Source: Bordetella petrii
GTDB taxonomy: Bacteria; Pseudomonadota; Gammaproteobacteria; Burkholderiales; Burkholderiaceae_B
Reading direction: 5' to 3'
Assembly: GCF_000067205.1 (NCBI RefSeq)
Contig: NC_010170.1
Coordinates: 1,364,001 to 1,428,000, forward strand
Length of the DNA: 64,000 bases
Shown here: positions 23,162 through 31,887 of the stretch, in pieces
Layout of the letters: the number at the start of each line of letters is the position of its first letter
Position numbering within the stretch: position 1 is the first letter of the stretch
The notes under the pieces: model-generated
What the model saw: the letters and a program-made list of their open reading frames with translations, nothing else
Database searches by the model: none
What the model was told of the DNA's origin: nothing
Translations under genes and position numbers: made by a program

Positions 23162-24225
23162 AGGTGCTGATCATCGGGTTGGGCTACGCAGGAAGACGAT
23201 ACCAGCGTGCTTTCTCTCATCTGGCCGGCATGAACAAGGTGGATTTGACGCTAGCTTATGTTGGCCGGAGGTCACGTACGGATCTTAAGCCGTACTACAC
23301 CCAGGTCGCAACGGCCCTGGCCGAGTTCCGGCCAGACATTGTTGTGGTCAGCGTCAACGATCACAGCCATGTGGCAGTCCTTCGGGAATTGGCTAGTTTC
23401 GAAGGCTTCATTATTTGTGAAAAACCGCTCGCGGTGCCCGGCGATGACTGGTCTGTAGTCTGTGCTGGACTTTCTCGCGTCAAGGGATTCGCTCTGGATT
23501 TGGTCGAACGCTATTCGGAAACAACCAAGCGGCTGAAAGGAATCGCATCTCAGCGTCAATGGTCGTTGGTCCGGTCCAGCTTCTATTGGGGCAAAGATCG
23601 CCTGAACGACTATAGACCAACGTGTGGCGTGACCAGCGAAATCATCCACGCCCTCGACCTCGTGGAATGGATATGCGCCTCTCAAGGATCGTTGCAACTG
23701 CAGCAGGCGATAGGAATCGGCTCGGACTTTTCCATTTCCGGAAATTCCGTGCCGGATACGGTTCTCCTCACGGCCACCTTGGGGGACGCCCCGGTTGCTG
23801 GGTATAGCAGCTTCGTCAATATACAGCGTCAAAGGACAGTGGACTTTACGTTTGCAGATCCTGACGGTCGCATTTTTCACGCCCGCATCGTGTTCGACAC
23901 ACCGAATTGGGATCACGACCACCTGCGCATCTGGAGTCGTGATGTCAGCGGTCTAGAGGTGCTGGAGGACGAGCATTGGGCCACGCCGCAGCAAGCCGGC
24001 CTGGAGACTGTCTACAAACTGTCCTTGCTGTGTGACGACGCTCTACGAGCAACGATAGGCGATCCACCACAGCAACCTTTCGCAGACCTGGAAGTGTCAA
24101 TGCACTTGCAGCGCTTGCTCGATGCCATCGGTCAGCAGATCACCGTGCTGCCAATCGCTCGCTACGTTCGAGGTCCCGAACGCATCCTCATCCCGGAAAA
24201 CGCAGACCTCGAAAGCCTGGGCTAG
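23158..24225 (+). CDS. Gfo/Idh/MocA-type NAD(P)-dependent oxidoreductase
   Basis: 355 residues, overlapping the acetyltransferase by four bases (ATGA). The N-terminal Rossmann motif is MKVLIIGLGYAGRRYQRAF with GLGYAG binding the dinucleotide; CEKPLAV (about residue 87) is the family's conserved lysine-proline motif, and RYSETTKRLK starts the C-terminal alpha/beta domain. Members reduce or oxidise ketones, sugars and imines, or catalyse NAD-assisted eliminations. Here it could act on the C4 ketone or assist dehydration of the acylamino-ketone. A 29-bp gap separates it from the amidotransferase. Confidence 0.83.
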   Translation: MKVLIIGLGYAGRRYQRAFSHLAGMNKVDLTLAYVGRRSRTDLKPYYTQVATALAEFRPDIVVVSVNDHSHVAVLRELASFEGFIICEKPLAVPGDDWSVVCAGLSRVKGFALDLVERYSETTKRLKGIASQRQWSLVRSSFYWGKDRLNDYRPTCGVTSEIIHALDLVEWICASQGSLQLQQAIGIGSDFSISGNSVPDTVLLTATLGDAPVAGYSSFVNIQRQRTVDFTFADPDGRIFHARIVFDTPNWDHDHLRIWSRDVSGLEVLEDEHWATPQQAGLETVYKLSLLCDDALRATIGDPPQQPFADLEVSMHLQRLLDAIGQQITVLPIARYVRGPERILIPENADLESLG

Positions 24226-24254
24226 GCCCTGCAACCATTTTAGGAGTGACATTT

Positions 24255-26108
24255 ATGTGTGGAATGACTGGCTGGCTTTCTTTCAGTCGTGATCTTACGG
24301 TTCAGCAGGAAACATTACAGCGTATGACCGATACCTTGGCGTTGCGTGGTCCGGACGCCCAAGGAGTGTGGATCGAAGGTCCTATCGGGCTGGGACATCG
24401 GCGTCTGTCAATCATCGATCTGGAGGGAGGACGCCAGCCCATGGCGGCTGATCACCACGGACAGCGCGCAGCCTCTATCATCAGCTATACGGGCGAGGTC
24501 TACAACTTTCAGGAACTGAAGCACGATCTGCAGGGCCGCGGCCATCGCTTCGAGACGCGTAGCGATACCGAAGTTGTTTTGCGCGCCTACCTGGAGTCGG
24601 GGCCTTCGTTTGTCGATCGTCTCAACGGGATGTACGCTTTCGCCATCTGGAATCGCCTCACGCAAGAACTGCTGCTGGTTCGAGATCGGATGGGCGTCAA
24701 GCCGCTTTACTATTACCAGACCGATGATGGTGTCGTATTTGGCTCAGAACCCAAAGCACTTCTGGCCAATCCCCTCGTACCGCGCAGGGTAGCCGCGGAT
24801 GGACTGAGGGAAATCCTGGAAATGGTCAAAACCCCAGGGCATGCCATTTTCTCAGGTATGCATGAAGTCCTGCCGGGGGAAATGATCAGAGTCAACCGCA
24901 ACGGCCTGATGCGCCATCAATACTGGAAGCTGGAAGCCCGTGAGCATAGCGATACGCTTGAGAAAACCATCCAGCACACTCGCGATCTGCTCGAAGACAT
25001 TGTTGATCGTCAGATTGTCTCGGATGTCCCGCTGTGCAGCCTGCTGTCTGGAGGACTGGACTCTTCGATCATCACTGCTCTGGCTTCCAAGAAGCTGTTA
25101 GCCGCGGGCAAGGAGAACATTCAATCATTCTCCGTAGATTTCCTGGATCACGGAGGCGGTTTTACTGGGGATTCGGTTCGAGGCACCCCCGACGCGCCGT
25201 TCGTTCGCGACCTGGTGGAACGCATCCGTTCGTCTCACGGCGAGATTGTCATCGACAGTAGGGAGATGGCCGACTCGGAATTGCGCGCCACGGTGGTCAG
25301 GGCACTCGATTTGCCCCCAGCTTTCTGGGGTGACATGTGGCCCTCGTTATACCGCCTGTTCCAGGAGGTCCGCAAACACTCGACAGTAGCTTTGTCTGGC
25401 GAATCTGCCGACGAGGTGTTTGGCGGCTATCGATGGTTCCATGATCCCGACGCTATCGCTGCTCAAACGTACCCTTGGTTAACCTCTGTCACGGGAAAAT
25501 ATTTCGACGGAAAGACACTGTTCTCACAGGATCTGTTGAAGGGACTGGAGATGGATAGCTTCCTGCGCGACAGCTATAGCCAGGCAGTGGCCGAAGCACC
25601 GGTTCTACCCGGTGAGGACGAGATAAACCGCCGCATGCGGCAAATGAGCTACGTGAATCTGACGCGCTTTGTGCAAACCTTGCTTGACCGCAAGGATCGC
25701 ATGAGCATGGCCGTCGGTCTAGAAGTGCGGGTGCCATTCTGCGATCACCGCCTTGTCGAATACGCCTTCAACATTCCTTGGGAAATGAAAGCCTTCGATG
25801 GCAGGGAAAAGAGCATCCTGCGTGCTGCCACTCGGGATTTGCTGCCAGACAGCATCGCCGAGCGCGTCAAGAGCCCGTATCCCTCCACGCAAGACCCTGC
25901 ATATGAACAAGGACTGCGAACCTCGCTGACTACGATCATGGCTAATCCGGCTTCTCCGGTATTGCCATTGCTCGACCGTGATCGTGTTACCCAAACCCTG
26001 GCGAAACCTCTTGGCAACCTATCTCCCATGTATGACCGCATGGGCATGGAATTGGCAATCGGCCTGAATACCTGGCTGGCGGAATACGATGTGTCGCTTT
26101 CTTTTTAA
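24255..26108 (+). CDS. Asparagine synthase-type glutamine amidotransferase
   Basis: 617 residues. Translation must start at the ATG giving MCGMTGWLSF, because Cys2 is the class II glutaminase nucleophile after removal of Met1; GGAG lies upstream. The glutaminase domain (RGPDAQGVW, SYTGEVYNFQEL) occupies about 1-200; the synthetase domain has the ATP-pyrophosphatase loop LLSGGLDSSIITALASKK (about Ser265) and the later SGESADEVFGGYRWF. It is likely to turn the carboxylate of the aminolevulinate-type product into an amide, or join it to an amine. Bona fide AsnB is possible, but the biosynthetic operon argues otherwise. Confidence 0.87.
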   Translation: MCGMTGWLSFSRDLTVQQETLQRMTDTLALRGPDAQGVWIEGPIGLGHRRLSIIDLEGGRQPMAADHHGQRAASIISYTGEVYNFQELKHDLQGRGHRFETRSDTEVVLRAYLESGPSFVDRLNGMYAFAIWNRLTQELLLVRDRMGVKPLYYYQTDDGVVFGSEPKALLANPLVPRRVAADGLREILEMVKTPGHAIFSGMHEVLPGEMIRVNRNGLMRHQYWKLEAREHSDTLEKTIQHTRDLLEDIVDRQIVSDVPLCSLLSGGLDSSIITALASKKLLAAGKENIQSFSVDFLDHGGGFTGDSVRGTPDAPFVRDLVERIRSSHGEIVIDSREMADSELRATVVRALDLPPAFWGDMWPSLYRLFQEVRKHSTVALSGESADEVFGGYRWFHDPDAIAAQTYPWLTSVTGKYFDGKTLFSQDLLKGLEMDSFLRDSYSQAVAEAPVLPGEDEINRRMRQMSYVNLTRFVQTLLDRKDRMSMAVGLEVRVPFCDHRLVEYAFNIPWEMKAFDGREKSILRAATRDLLPDSIAERVKSPYPSTQDPAYEQGLRTSLTTIMANPASPVLPLLDRDRVTQTLAKPLGNLSPMYDRMGMELAIGLNTWLAEYDVSLSF

Positions 26109-26118
26109 ACCGCAACTG

Positions 26119-26142
26119 TGGGGCGACACATGTGTCGCCCCA
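26119..26142. promoter_or_regulatory. 24-bp perfect palindrome
   Basis: TGGGGCGACACA (26119-26130) is followed directly by its reverse complement TGTGTCGCCCCA, 10 bp after the amidotransferase stop and 20 bp before the MFS start. It has no loop, so as RNA it would need to open four central bases; it could be an operator or a transcript-stabilising hairpin. Confidence 0.85.
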
Positions 26143-26162
26143 ATTCTATTAGTTGGAAACCT

Positions 26163-27332
26163 ATGATGTCGAACTACAAAAAAAGTTCACCAGTCTATCT
26201 CATATCCTTGGGGGCATTTGCCCTGGGGATGGCCTCCTACGTTACCGCTGGGCTCCTGCCAATGATCGAAACGGCCTTTTCTGTGCCCGTAGCGATTGCG
26301 GCGCAATTGGTCACCGCCTTCACGCTGGCCTATGGGCTGGGCTCACCTATCTTTGTCGCGTTGTTACCTGCGCATCAGCAGCGAGCAGGCTTGCTGTTCG
26401 CCCTCGGACTATTTGTTCTGGCCAATGCAGCCAGTGCGCTATCCACTGATTTCACGGTTCTGATGGTTTTCCGCGCCATCGCTGGTATTGGAGCAGGTGT
26501 CTATCTCGCGATGGGCATTGCCGCCTCTGCGGCGCTTTCCCCCCCTGATCAGCGTGGGAAATCAATCGCCGTAATTATGGGGGGTATGGCTAGCGGAACA
26601 GTGCTGGGCGTTCCTTTGAGCCTGCTCCTGGCAGAACAACTCGGCTGGGAATCCGCGCTATGGCTGGTCACGCTGTTGGGGGCCATCGCTTTCGTAGGGC
26701 TGATTGCCCGCCTTCCTTCATTGCCAACGGTACAGGCAATCCCACTCAAGGCCAAGATCGCATTGCTCACAGATAGCCATGTGGTGGTCATCCTTTTGGT
26801 TTCTCTGCTCGCGGCGATTTCCAGCTTGGGAATGTATACCTTCCTAGCTCCGCTGATAGCTGCCGCTGAACCAAACTCATCTCCCTCAGTTACGCCGTAT
26901 CTTTGGGTATGGGGTGTTGGTGGGGTGCTGGGCAGCTTCCTGATCGGTCCGCTGGTGGATCGTGTCAAGGGACCGACGCTAACATTGTGGATTATGGCCA
27001 TTCTGGCGGTGGCGCTGCTTTTACTGCCGGCCTCGTTGTCAACCGGCCCTTGGCTGGTGATGCTTCCGATCGCTATCTGGGGGGCTGTAGGCTGGGCACT
27101 GCAGGTCCCTCAAAACAATGAACTGATCAAAGCTCGTGAACAACAGGGAGACGGCAATCTCGCTGTGGCCTTGAACGAATCCGCCCTCTATCTGGGAAGC
27201 GCGCTCGGAGCTGCAATGGGAGGGGTTTTACTTCTCCAGCAGTGGCCTGCATGGATGTTAGCGATCAGTGCAGCGGCTGTCGCTATTATTGGTGCAATAC
27301 TCCAACTACTTAATTTACGCAGGAAGCGATAA
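26163..27332 (+). CDS. MFS efflux transporter (DHA1-like)
   Basis: 389 residues from the ATG at 26163 (MMSNYKKSSPVYLISLGAFA); a start at 26118 would put the palindrome in the coding region. Twelve hydrophobic segments are readable in two sets of six, with the motif-A-like loop LPAHQQRAGLLFALGLF between segments 2 and 3 and FRAIAGIGAGVYLAMG (segment 4). It resembles drug/sugar efflux permeases of the AraJ/Cmx type. As the last gene of the cluster it is the expected exporter of, and self-resistance to, the product. Its final three codons are part of the 48-bp direct repeat. Confidence 0.86.
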   Translation: MMSNYKKSSPVYLISLGAFALGMASYVTAGLLPMIETAFSVPVAIAAQLVTAFTLAYGLGSPIFVALLPAHQQRAGLLFALGLFVLANAASALSTDFTVLMVFRAIAGIGAGVYLAMGIAASAALSPPDQRGKSIAVIMGGMASGTVLGVPLSLLLAEQLGWESALWLVTLLGAIAFVGLIARLPSLPTVQAIPLKAKIALLTDSHVVVILLVSLLAAISSLGMYTFLAPLIAAAEPNSSPSVTPYLWVWGVGGVLGSFLIGPLVDRVKGPTLTLWIMAILAVALLLLPASLSTGPWLVMLPIAIWGAVGWALQVPQNNELIKAREQQGDGNLAVALNESALYLGSALGAAMGGVLLLQQWPAWMLAISAAAVAIIGAILQLLNLRRKR

Positions 27333-27367
27333 CACGCATCACTACGGCCCTTCGGGGCCGTTTTTTT
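27320..27367 (+). repeat. Cargo-boundary direct repeat, copy 1 (includes terminator)
   Basis: 48 bp matching 33813-33860 at 46 positions. It contains the last codons and stop of the MFS gene and an intrinsic terminator (ACGGCCC, TTCG, GGGCCGT, seven T). The terminator core is shared with 20391-20414. Confidence 0.93.
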
Positions 27368-27382
27368 GCCAGATCGTGTTCA

Positions 27383-27418
27383 TCTTGATTTTGGAAATGA
27401 TTTGAACCAAAATCAAGA
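27383..27418. promoter_or_regulatory. Inverted repeat upstream of the cupin operon (probable operator)
   Basis: TCTTGATTTTGG (27383-27394) and CCAAAATCAAGA (27407-27418) are perfect 12-bp arms. The first arm plus following bases resembles the TTGATTTGGATTGATTC seen at the tetR promoter (31167-31183), so the local TetR protein is the likely ligand. Confidence 0.7.
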
Positions 27419-27471
27419 ACAAGTCCCGTCAAGTGGACGTGTCACAACAACCTACAAGGAGTTCATTTCTT

Positions 27472-28572
27472 ATGCGCCGAAGAAAACGAGGCCAGGCACG
27501 GACATGGTTGATAATGTGGTTGCTTGCTCTTACTGGAACTGCTGCACAAGCAAGCGACACCTACACTCCGTTCGACTTCCCCGAACTATCGAAGACCGCG
27601 AACGAACCGGTTGTGCTCGGCCCGGCGGGCGAGACCTTCGACTTCATCCGCACCGGCAAGCAGACTTGCGGCAAGTACCTCTTTGCCAAACTGGTCGTGC
27701 CGGCGCATGTCGGGCCGCCGCCGCATGTTCATCACTGGACGGACGAATGGTTCTATGCGCCCAACGGTGGTTTCATACTTTACATGGGACAGAACCGCTA
27801 TCCCGACCTGCAACGGGCACCGGGAGAAGGTGCGCCGAAGGACACGTTGCACATCGTGAAGATGCGGCCGAAGGAGCTCTTTTATGGCGAGCGCTACATC
27901 GTACATGGCTTCAGCAACGTCACCGATGAGCCTCAGGAACTGTACTTGGTGTGGACGCCCGACACGCCGGATGTCTCCATCCTTCCCTATTTCCTGAAAG
28001 CCGGCACCATCCGCGATCCGCACAAACCAGATCAGAGGCCGGACTTCATGTCCAGTATCCGGCTAGTCTCCATGGCCCCGAATTACGGCATCAATCAAAG
28101 TGCCAGCTTCTGGCAATACGTCGAGAAGGTCGTCGAAATCGACCATGGCCACCACATGCCGGATAACCGCGAGAAGTTGCTCGAACTGCTCGCCAGCAAG
28201 AATGATTGCCGGGCTGATGGGGGGCAGCCAAATGAAGCGCGTGGCCGTCATCGGTTGTGGCCTGGGCGGCGCGGCCACGACTCTGATGCTACAGAGGACG
28301 GGGTTCCAGGTGACCGCCTACGAGCAGGCGCCGGCCTTCACGAGGTTGGGTGCAGGCATTCACCTCACGCCCAATGTCGTCAAGGCGCTGGCATGGCCCG
28401 ATATCGTATCGCCCCTCGTTGCGATGGCCTGCAAGCCAGCGGCCTTCGTCAGCCGGGACGCTTTCACGGGGGATGTGATCGCCGAACTGCCACTCGGGCA
28501 CGCGGTCACCGAGCGATTCGGCGCCCCGTATCTGACCGTCCACCGAGGCGACTTCCACGCCCTGATGGTTGA
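27472..28572 (+). CDS. Secreted cupin-domain protein, long 3' overlap
   Basis: Starts at the ATG at 27472 with AAGGAG ten bases upstream; the product opens with a clear signal peptide (MRRRKRGQARTWLIMWLLAL, cleavage likely after TGTAAQA). The cupin core has the metal ligands in PPHVHHWTDEWFYA and the later His in RYIVHGFSN, suggesting a metal-dependent dioxygenase of the quercetinase-like type in the periplasm. Homologous sequence seems to end near LLELLASKND (about 28205); the frame then runs on for over 360 bases, 340 of them inside the next gene. That tail looks non-genuine, so a small frameshift near the true stop is likely. Confidence 0.75.
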   Translation: MRRRKRGQARTWLIMWLLALTGTAAQASDTYTPFDFPELSKTANEPVVLGPAGETFDFIRTGKQTCGKYLFAKLVVPAHVGPPPHVHHWTDEWFYAPNGGFILYMGQNRYPDLQRAPGEGAPKDTLHIVKMRPKELFYGERYIVHGFSNVTDEPQELYLVWTPDTPDVSILPYFLKAGTIRDPHKPDQRPDFMSSIRLVSMAPNYGINQSASFWQYVEKVVEIDHGHHMPDNREKLLELLASKNDCRADGGQPNEARGRHRLWPGRRGHDSDATEDGVPGDRLRAGAGLHEVGCRHSPHAQCRQGAGMARYRIAPRCDGLQASGLRQPGRFHGGCDRRTATRARGHRAIRRPVSDRPPRRLPRPDG

Positions 28573-29371
28573 CGCCCTGCAGCCCGGAAGCGTGCAGTTC
28601 GACAAACGCCTCCGATCGGTCCGCGAGGACGGCGACGGCATACGGCTTGGATTTGAAGACGACAGCGAGGTGGTCGCGGATATCGTGATCGGCGCCGACG
28701 GCCTTTCTTCAGTGGTGAGAAGCACGGTTTGTGAGAACGCTCCGCCGCACTTCTCCGGGCAGGTCGCATTCCGCGCCCTGGTCGATGTGGTCCAGCTCGG
28801 CGAGCACCGCGCCCACCTGAACGACCTCACGAAATGGTGGAGCGATGACCGGTTCATCATTGCCTACTACATGAACGCACACCGCGATCAATACTACTTC
28901 GTCGCGGGATATCCGGAGGAATCGTGGCCTGTCGGCGTGCAGTCTCTTCCGGCGTCGCGCGAGGAAATGATGGAGCGCTTCGCCGACTTTCATCCCACCG
29001 CCCGTCACGTACTTGCCGCCTCGGGAGAAGTCCGGAAATGGCCGCTGTACGAACGGCCGGCCGAAGCCGCGTGGAGCAAGGGGCGTGTTGTCCTGCTTGG
29101 AGATGCCTGCCATCCGATGCGCCCTCATATGGCCCAGGGCGCCGCGATGGCGATCGAGGACGGCGCTGTGCTCGTGAGGTGCCTGATGGTCGCAGGCTTG
29201 GAGAATTGGCCTCTCGCTTACGAGCTGTACCAGCAGGCCCGGCATGAGCGGGTAGAACGGGTTCAGGGTATCTCCAGCGAAAACAGCTGGATGCGAACCA
29301 CCCCTGATCCGACTTGGCTGTTTGCGTCGGATGCCTGGAACGTCCCTTTGCTGGGGCAGCGCGCCCATTGA
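28232..29371 (+). CDS. FAD-dependent monooxygenase (6-hydroxynicotinate 3-monooxygenase-like)
   Basis: 379 residues of the single-component flavoprotein aromatic hydroxylase family. The FAD-binding motif is AVIGCGLGGAATTLMLQRTG (5-24), the DG motif is DIVIGADGLSSVVRS (about 152-166), and the GD motif is KGRVVLLGDACHPMRPHMAQ (about 281-300). The start LGAGIHLTPN fits the salicylate hydroxylase / NicC branch, which uses NAD(P)H and O2 to hydroxylate an aromatic ring. The substrate is unknown. The ATG lies inside the cupin frame's doubtful tail; the next gene follows after 22 bp. Confidence 0.83.
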   Translation: MKRVAVIGCGLGGAATTLMLQRTGFQVTAYEQAPAFTRLGAGIHLTPNVVKALAWPDIVSPLVAMACKPAAFVSRDAFTGDVIAELPLGHAVTERFGAPYLTVHRGDFHALMVDALQPGSVQFDKRLRSVREDGDGIRLGFEDDSEVVADIVIGADGLSSVVRSTVCENAPPHFSGQVAFRALVDVVQLGEHRAHLNDLTKWWSDDRFIIAYYMNAHRDQYYFVAGYPEESWPVGVQSLPASREEMMERFADFHPTARHVLAASGEVRKWPLYERPAEAAWSKGRVVLLGDACHPMRPHMAQGAAMAIEDGAVLVRCLMVAGLENWPLAYELYQQARHERVERVQGISSENSWMRTTPDPTWLFASDAWNVPLLGQRAH

Positions 29372-29393
29372 ATTCACTAAACAGGATGGAATT

Positions 29394-31133
29394 ATGTTGG
29401 AAACCGATGTTGTGATCATCGGCAGCGGCCCTGCGGGATCGTCGGCTGCCTTGATGCTCAGTTCCTATGGAATAAAGAATGTTGTCATCACGAAATACAG
29501 GTGGTTGGCGGATTCACCGCGCGCCCATTATGTCAGCCAGCGGACGATGGAGATCGTCCGGGACCTCGGCATAGAGAGCGAGGTCATCGCCAAGGCTTCC
29601 CCGAAAGAAGTCATGGGAGACGTGGTGTTCTGCACGTCCTTGACAGGCGATGAGATCGGCCGATTGCCCTATGGTATGAACGGCCCTCGGCGCGCAACCG
29701 AGTATCTGGAGGCAAGCCCCAGCGAACAGTGCGATTTGCCGCAACATCTCTTCGAGCCGATCTTGCTTTCCAATGCGGCTGCCCGCGGCTCCCATGCGCG
29801 GTTCGACACCGAGTATCTGTCACATAGGCAGGACCCGGAAGGCGTGACCGTCGAGGTGCGGGATCGCCTGACCGGAACGACTTACGAGATCCGTTGCAAA
29901 TATCTCATCGGTGCAGACGGCGCCGGCAGCAAAGTCGTTCGCGATCTGAATTTGCCAATGGCCGGGCAAATGGGAAAAAGCGGGAGCATGAGCATCATCT
30001 TCGATGCCGATCTCAGCAAGTACATCGCCCACAGGCCCGGCTATCTTTGGTGGATCGTTCAGCCAGGCGCCAACATCGGCGGCATAGGCCTGGGGCTACT
30101 GCGAATGGTCAGGCCCTGGAACGAATGGCAAATCGTGTGGGGTTACGATATTGACCAACCCGCTCCGGAACTGACGATCGACGAAGCCATTGCCGTCTGC
30201 CGCCAGCTGATTGGCGACCCTGACATCGAGATCAGCATACGCAGCAAATCCTTGTGGACCGTCAATGAAATGTACGCCACGCAGTACGCGAAAGGCCGCG
30301 TATTCTGCATGGGCGACGCTGTGCATCGGCACCCGCCGTCCAACGGACTGGGGTCGAATACGTCGATCCAGGACGCCTACAACTTGTGCTGGAAGCTTGC
30401 GTTCGTGTTGCGGGGACAAGCAGCGCCGGCGCTGCTGGACACCTACAATCAGGAGCGTGCCCCGGTAGGCGAACGGATCGTGAAACGGGCCAATCAGAGC
30501 GTTCGCGACTTTGGCCCGGTATTCGAGGCGCTTGGCCTGGATGGGCGGTACAATGCGAAAGACATGCAGACCCGCATCGATTCGTTGAAGGATACCGATC
30601 AGGCGGGGGCCGACAGGCGCGCCAGGCTGCGGGACGCCATCGAATTCAAATCCTATGAATTCGCCGCACTGGGCGTTGAAACAAATGTTCGCTATCAGTC
30701 GACGGCAATCGCACCGACACAACCGCTGCAGCCATCATCAGACCGGGACGAAGATCTACACTATTTCCCCTCCTGCGTGCCGGGCCACAAGCTGCCGCAC
30801 GGCTGGATGGTCCGTAAGGGCAACAAGCTCTCCACGCTGGATCTGATAGGAGGCGGGCGCTTCACACTGTTGTGCTGGCTCCAGGGTCAGCCATGGGCCG
30901 ATGCCGCCAGAAAGCTCTCCGAAGACGCCAATGTAGTGCTCGAGGTCATCCAGATCGGAACCGGCCAGGATGTGCAAGATGCTTACGGGGATCTGGCGCG
31001 CGTCTGGAACCGTGGAGAACAGGCCTGCTTGCTGGTTCGGCCGGACGGCTATGTCGCATGGGAGGGGCTGGATATGACCGCCGCGTACGATGCCCTGCGA
31101 CAGGGGGTGATGGCTGTTCTCGGCCGCACCTGA
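29394..31133 (+). CDS. FAD-dependent phenol hydroxylase-like monooxygenase (TfdB/MhpA-like)
   Basis: 579 residues starting MLETDVVIIGSGPAGSSAAL. It has the GxGxxG FAD motif (10-15), the DG motif CKYLIGADGAGSKVVRDL and the GD motif GRVFCMGDAVHRHPPSNGLG, SNTSIQDAYNLCWKLAFVLR. After about residue 400 comes the thioredoxin-like C-terminal domain typical of phenol and 2,4-dichlorophenol hydroxylases. It probably acts with the preceding monooxygenase on the same aromatic compound, either degrading it or inactivating an antibiotic. An ACAGGA site precedes the start. Confidence 0.85.
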   Translation: MLETDVVIIGSGPAGSSAALMLSSYGIKNVVITKYRWLADSPRAHYVSQRTMEIVRDLGIESEVIAKASPKEVMGDVVFCTSLTGDEIGRLPYGMNGPRRATEYLEASPSEQCDLPQHLFEPILLSNAAARGSHARFDTEYLSHRQDPEGVTVEVRDRLTGTTYEIRCKYLIGADGAGSKVVRDLNLPMAGQMGKSGSMSIIFDADLSKYIAHRPGYLWWIVQPGANIGGIGLGLLRMVRPWNEWQIVWGYDIDQPAPELTIDEAIAVCRQLIGDPDIEISIRSKSLWTVNEMYATQYAKGRVFCMGDAVHRHPPSNGLGSNTSIQDAYNLCWKLAFVLRGQAAPALLDTYNQERAPVGERIVKRANQSVRDFGPVFEALGLDGRYNAKDMQTRIDSLKDTDQAGADRRARLRDAIEFKSYEFAALGVETNVRYQSTAIAPTQPLQPSSDRDEDLHYFPSCVPGHKLPHGWMVRKGNKLSTLDLIGGGRFTLLCWLQGQPWADAARKLSEDANVVLEVIQIGTGQDVQDAYGDLARVWNRGEQACLLVRPDGYVAWEGLDMTAAYDALRQGVMAVLGRT

Positions 31134-31166
31134 CACACGCCTTGATGAGGCGCGAGGCTGGTATAC

Positions 31167-31195
31167 TTGATTTGGATTGATTCATATCCTAATAT
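31167..31195 (+). promoter_or_regulatory. tetR promoter with operator in the spacer
   Basis: A -35-like TTGATT (31167-31172), a 17-bp spacer and a -10-like TAATAT (31190-31195). The spacer contains TTGGATTGATTC (31172-31183), found again inverted before the MFS gene. Repressor binding here would block RNA polymerase directly, so autorepression is likely. Confidence 0.6.
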
Positions 31196-31198
31196 GAA

Positions 31199-31825
31199 AT
31201 GATGAGTACATCAGCCGCAGCGCCGCATCATATTTCCCGGGAACGGGGTCGCCCACGGGAATTCGATATCCACACCGCCCTGGATCGTGCCATCCTTTAC
31301 TTTCGGGAACACGGTTACAACGGCGTGTCCATCGCGGACCTCTCGCAGGCACTGAAACTGTCGGCAGGGAGCATCTACAAGGCCTTTCACAGCAAGCATG
31401 GCCTGTTTACCGCTGCGCTGGACAGATATATGGCCCTGCGCGGCCAACAGATTGCAGAGATCACGGCAAGCGCCGAATCGGGACGCGAAAAACTACGCCG
31501 GCTTCTGGTGTTCTACGCAGAGTCGTCGCATGCGGCCGAAGGAAGGTATGGCTGTCTGGTCGTTGTCGGTGCCGTCGAACTTTCCAGTACGGACGAGGCG
31601 ATTGCCGCCAAAGTCGCTTCTGCTCTGAGTGCGAATGAACGACGCCTCAAGGCTATCATCGAGCAGGGACAGCAAGATGGCTCGATTTCCAGGACCGCGG
31701 AACCTGGTACAACGGCCAAACTGATGTTGGCCCTGCTTCAAGGAATGCGTGTCCTCGGTAAGGTTGGGCAAAACCGCAAGGCCATGATGGCCGTTGTGGA
31801 TACCGCGATGAAACTTCTCGATTGA
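31199..31825 (+). CDS. TetR-family transcriptional regulator
   Basis: 208 residues. The N-terminal helix-turn-helix is plain: FDIHTALDRAILYFREHGYN, GVSIADLSQALKLSAGSIYK, AFHSKHGLFTAALDRY (about 20-75). The C-terminal ligand domain (RRLLVFYAESSHAAEGRYGC) resembles the group controlling efflux and quinone/aromatic responses. The start is very close to the promoter's -10, giving a short or absent leader; the second ATG at 31202 is equally possible. It lies between the monooxygenases and an MFS pump, and candidate operators occur before all three units. Confidence 0.87.
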   Translation: MMSTSAAAPHHISRERGRPREFDIHTALDRAILYFREHGYNGVSIADLSQALKLSAGSIYKAFHSKHGLFTAALDRYMALRGQQIAEITASAESGREKLRRLLVFYAESSHAAEGRYGCLVVVGAVELSSTDEAIAAKVASALSANERRLKAIIEQGQQDGSISRTAEPGTTAKLMLALLQGMRVLGKVGQNRKAMMAVVDTAMKLLD

Positions 31826-31887
31826 CCAGCCTTCTCAAGGCTACCTGAACCACCGCCGCACGTGTGCGGCTTTAATTTGAACATATA

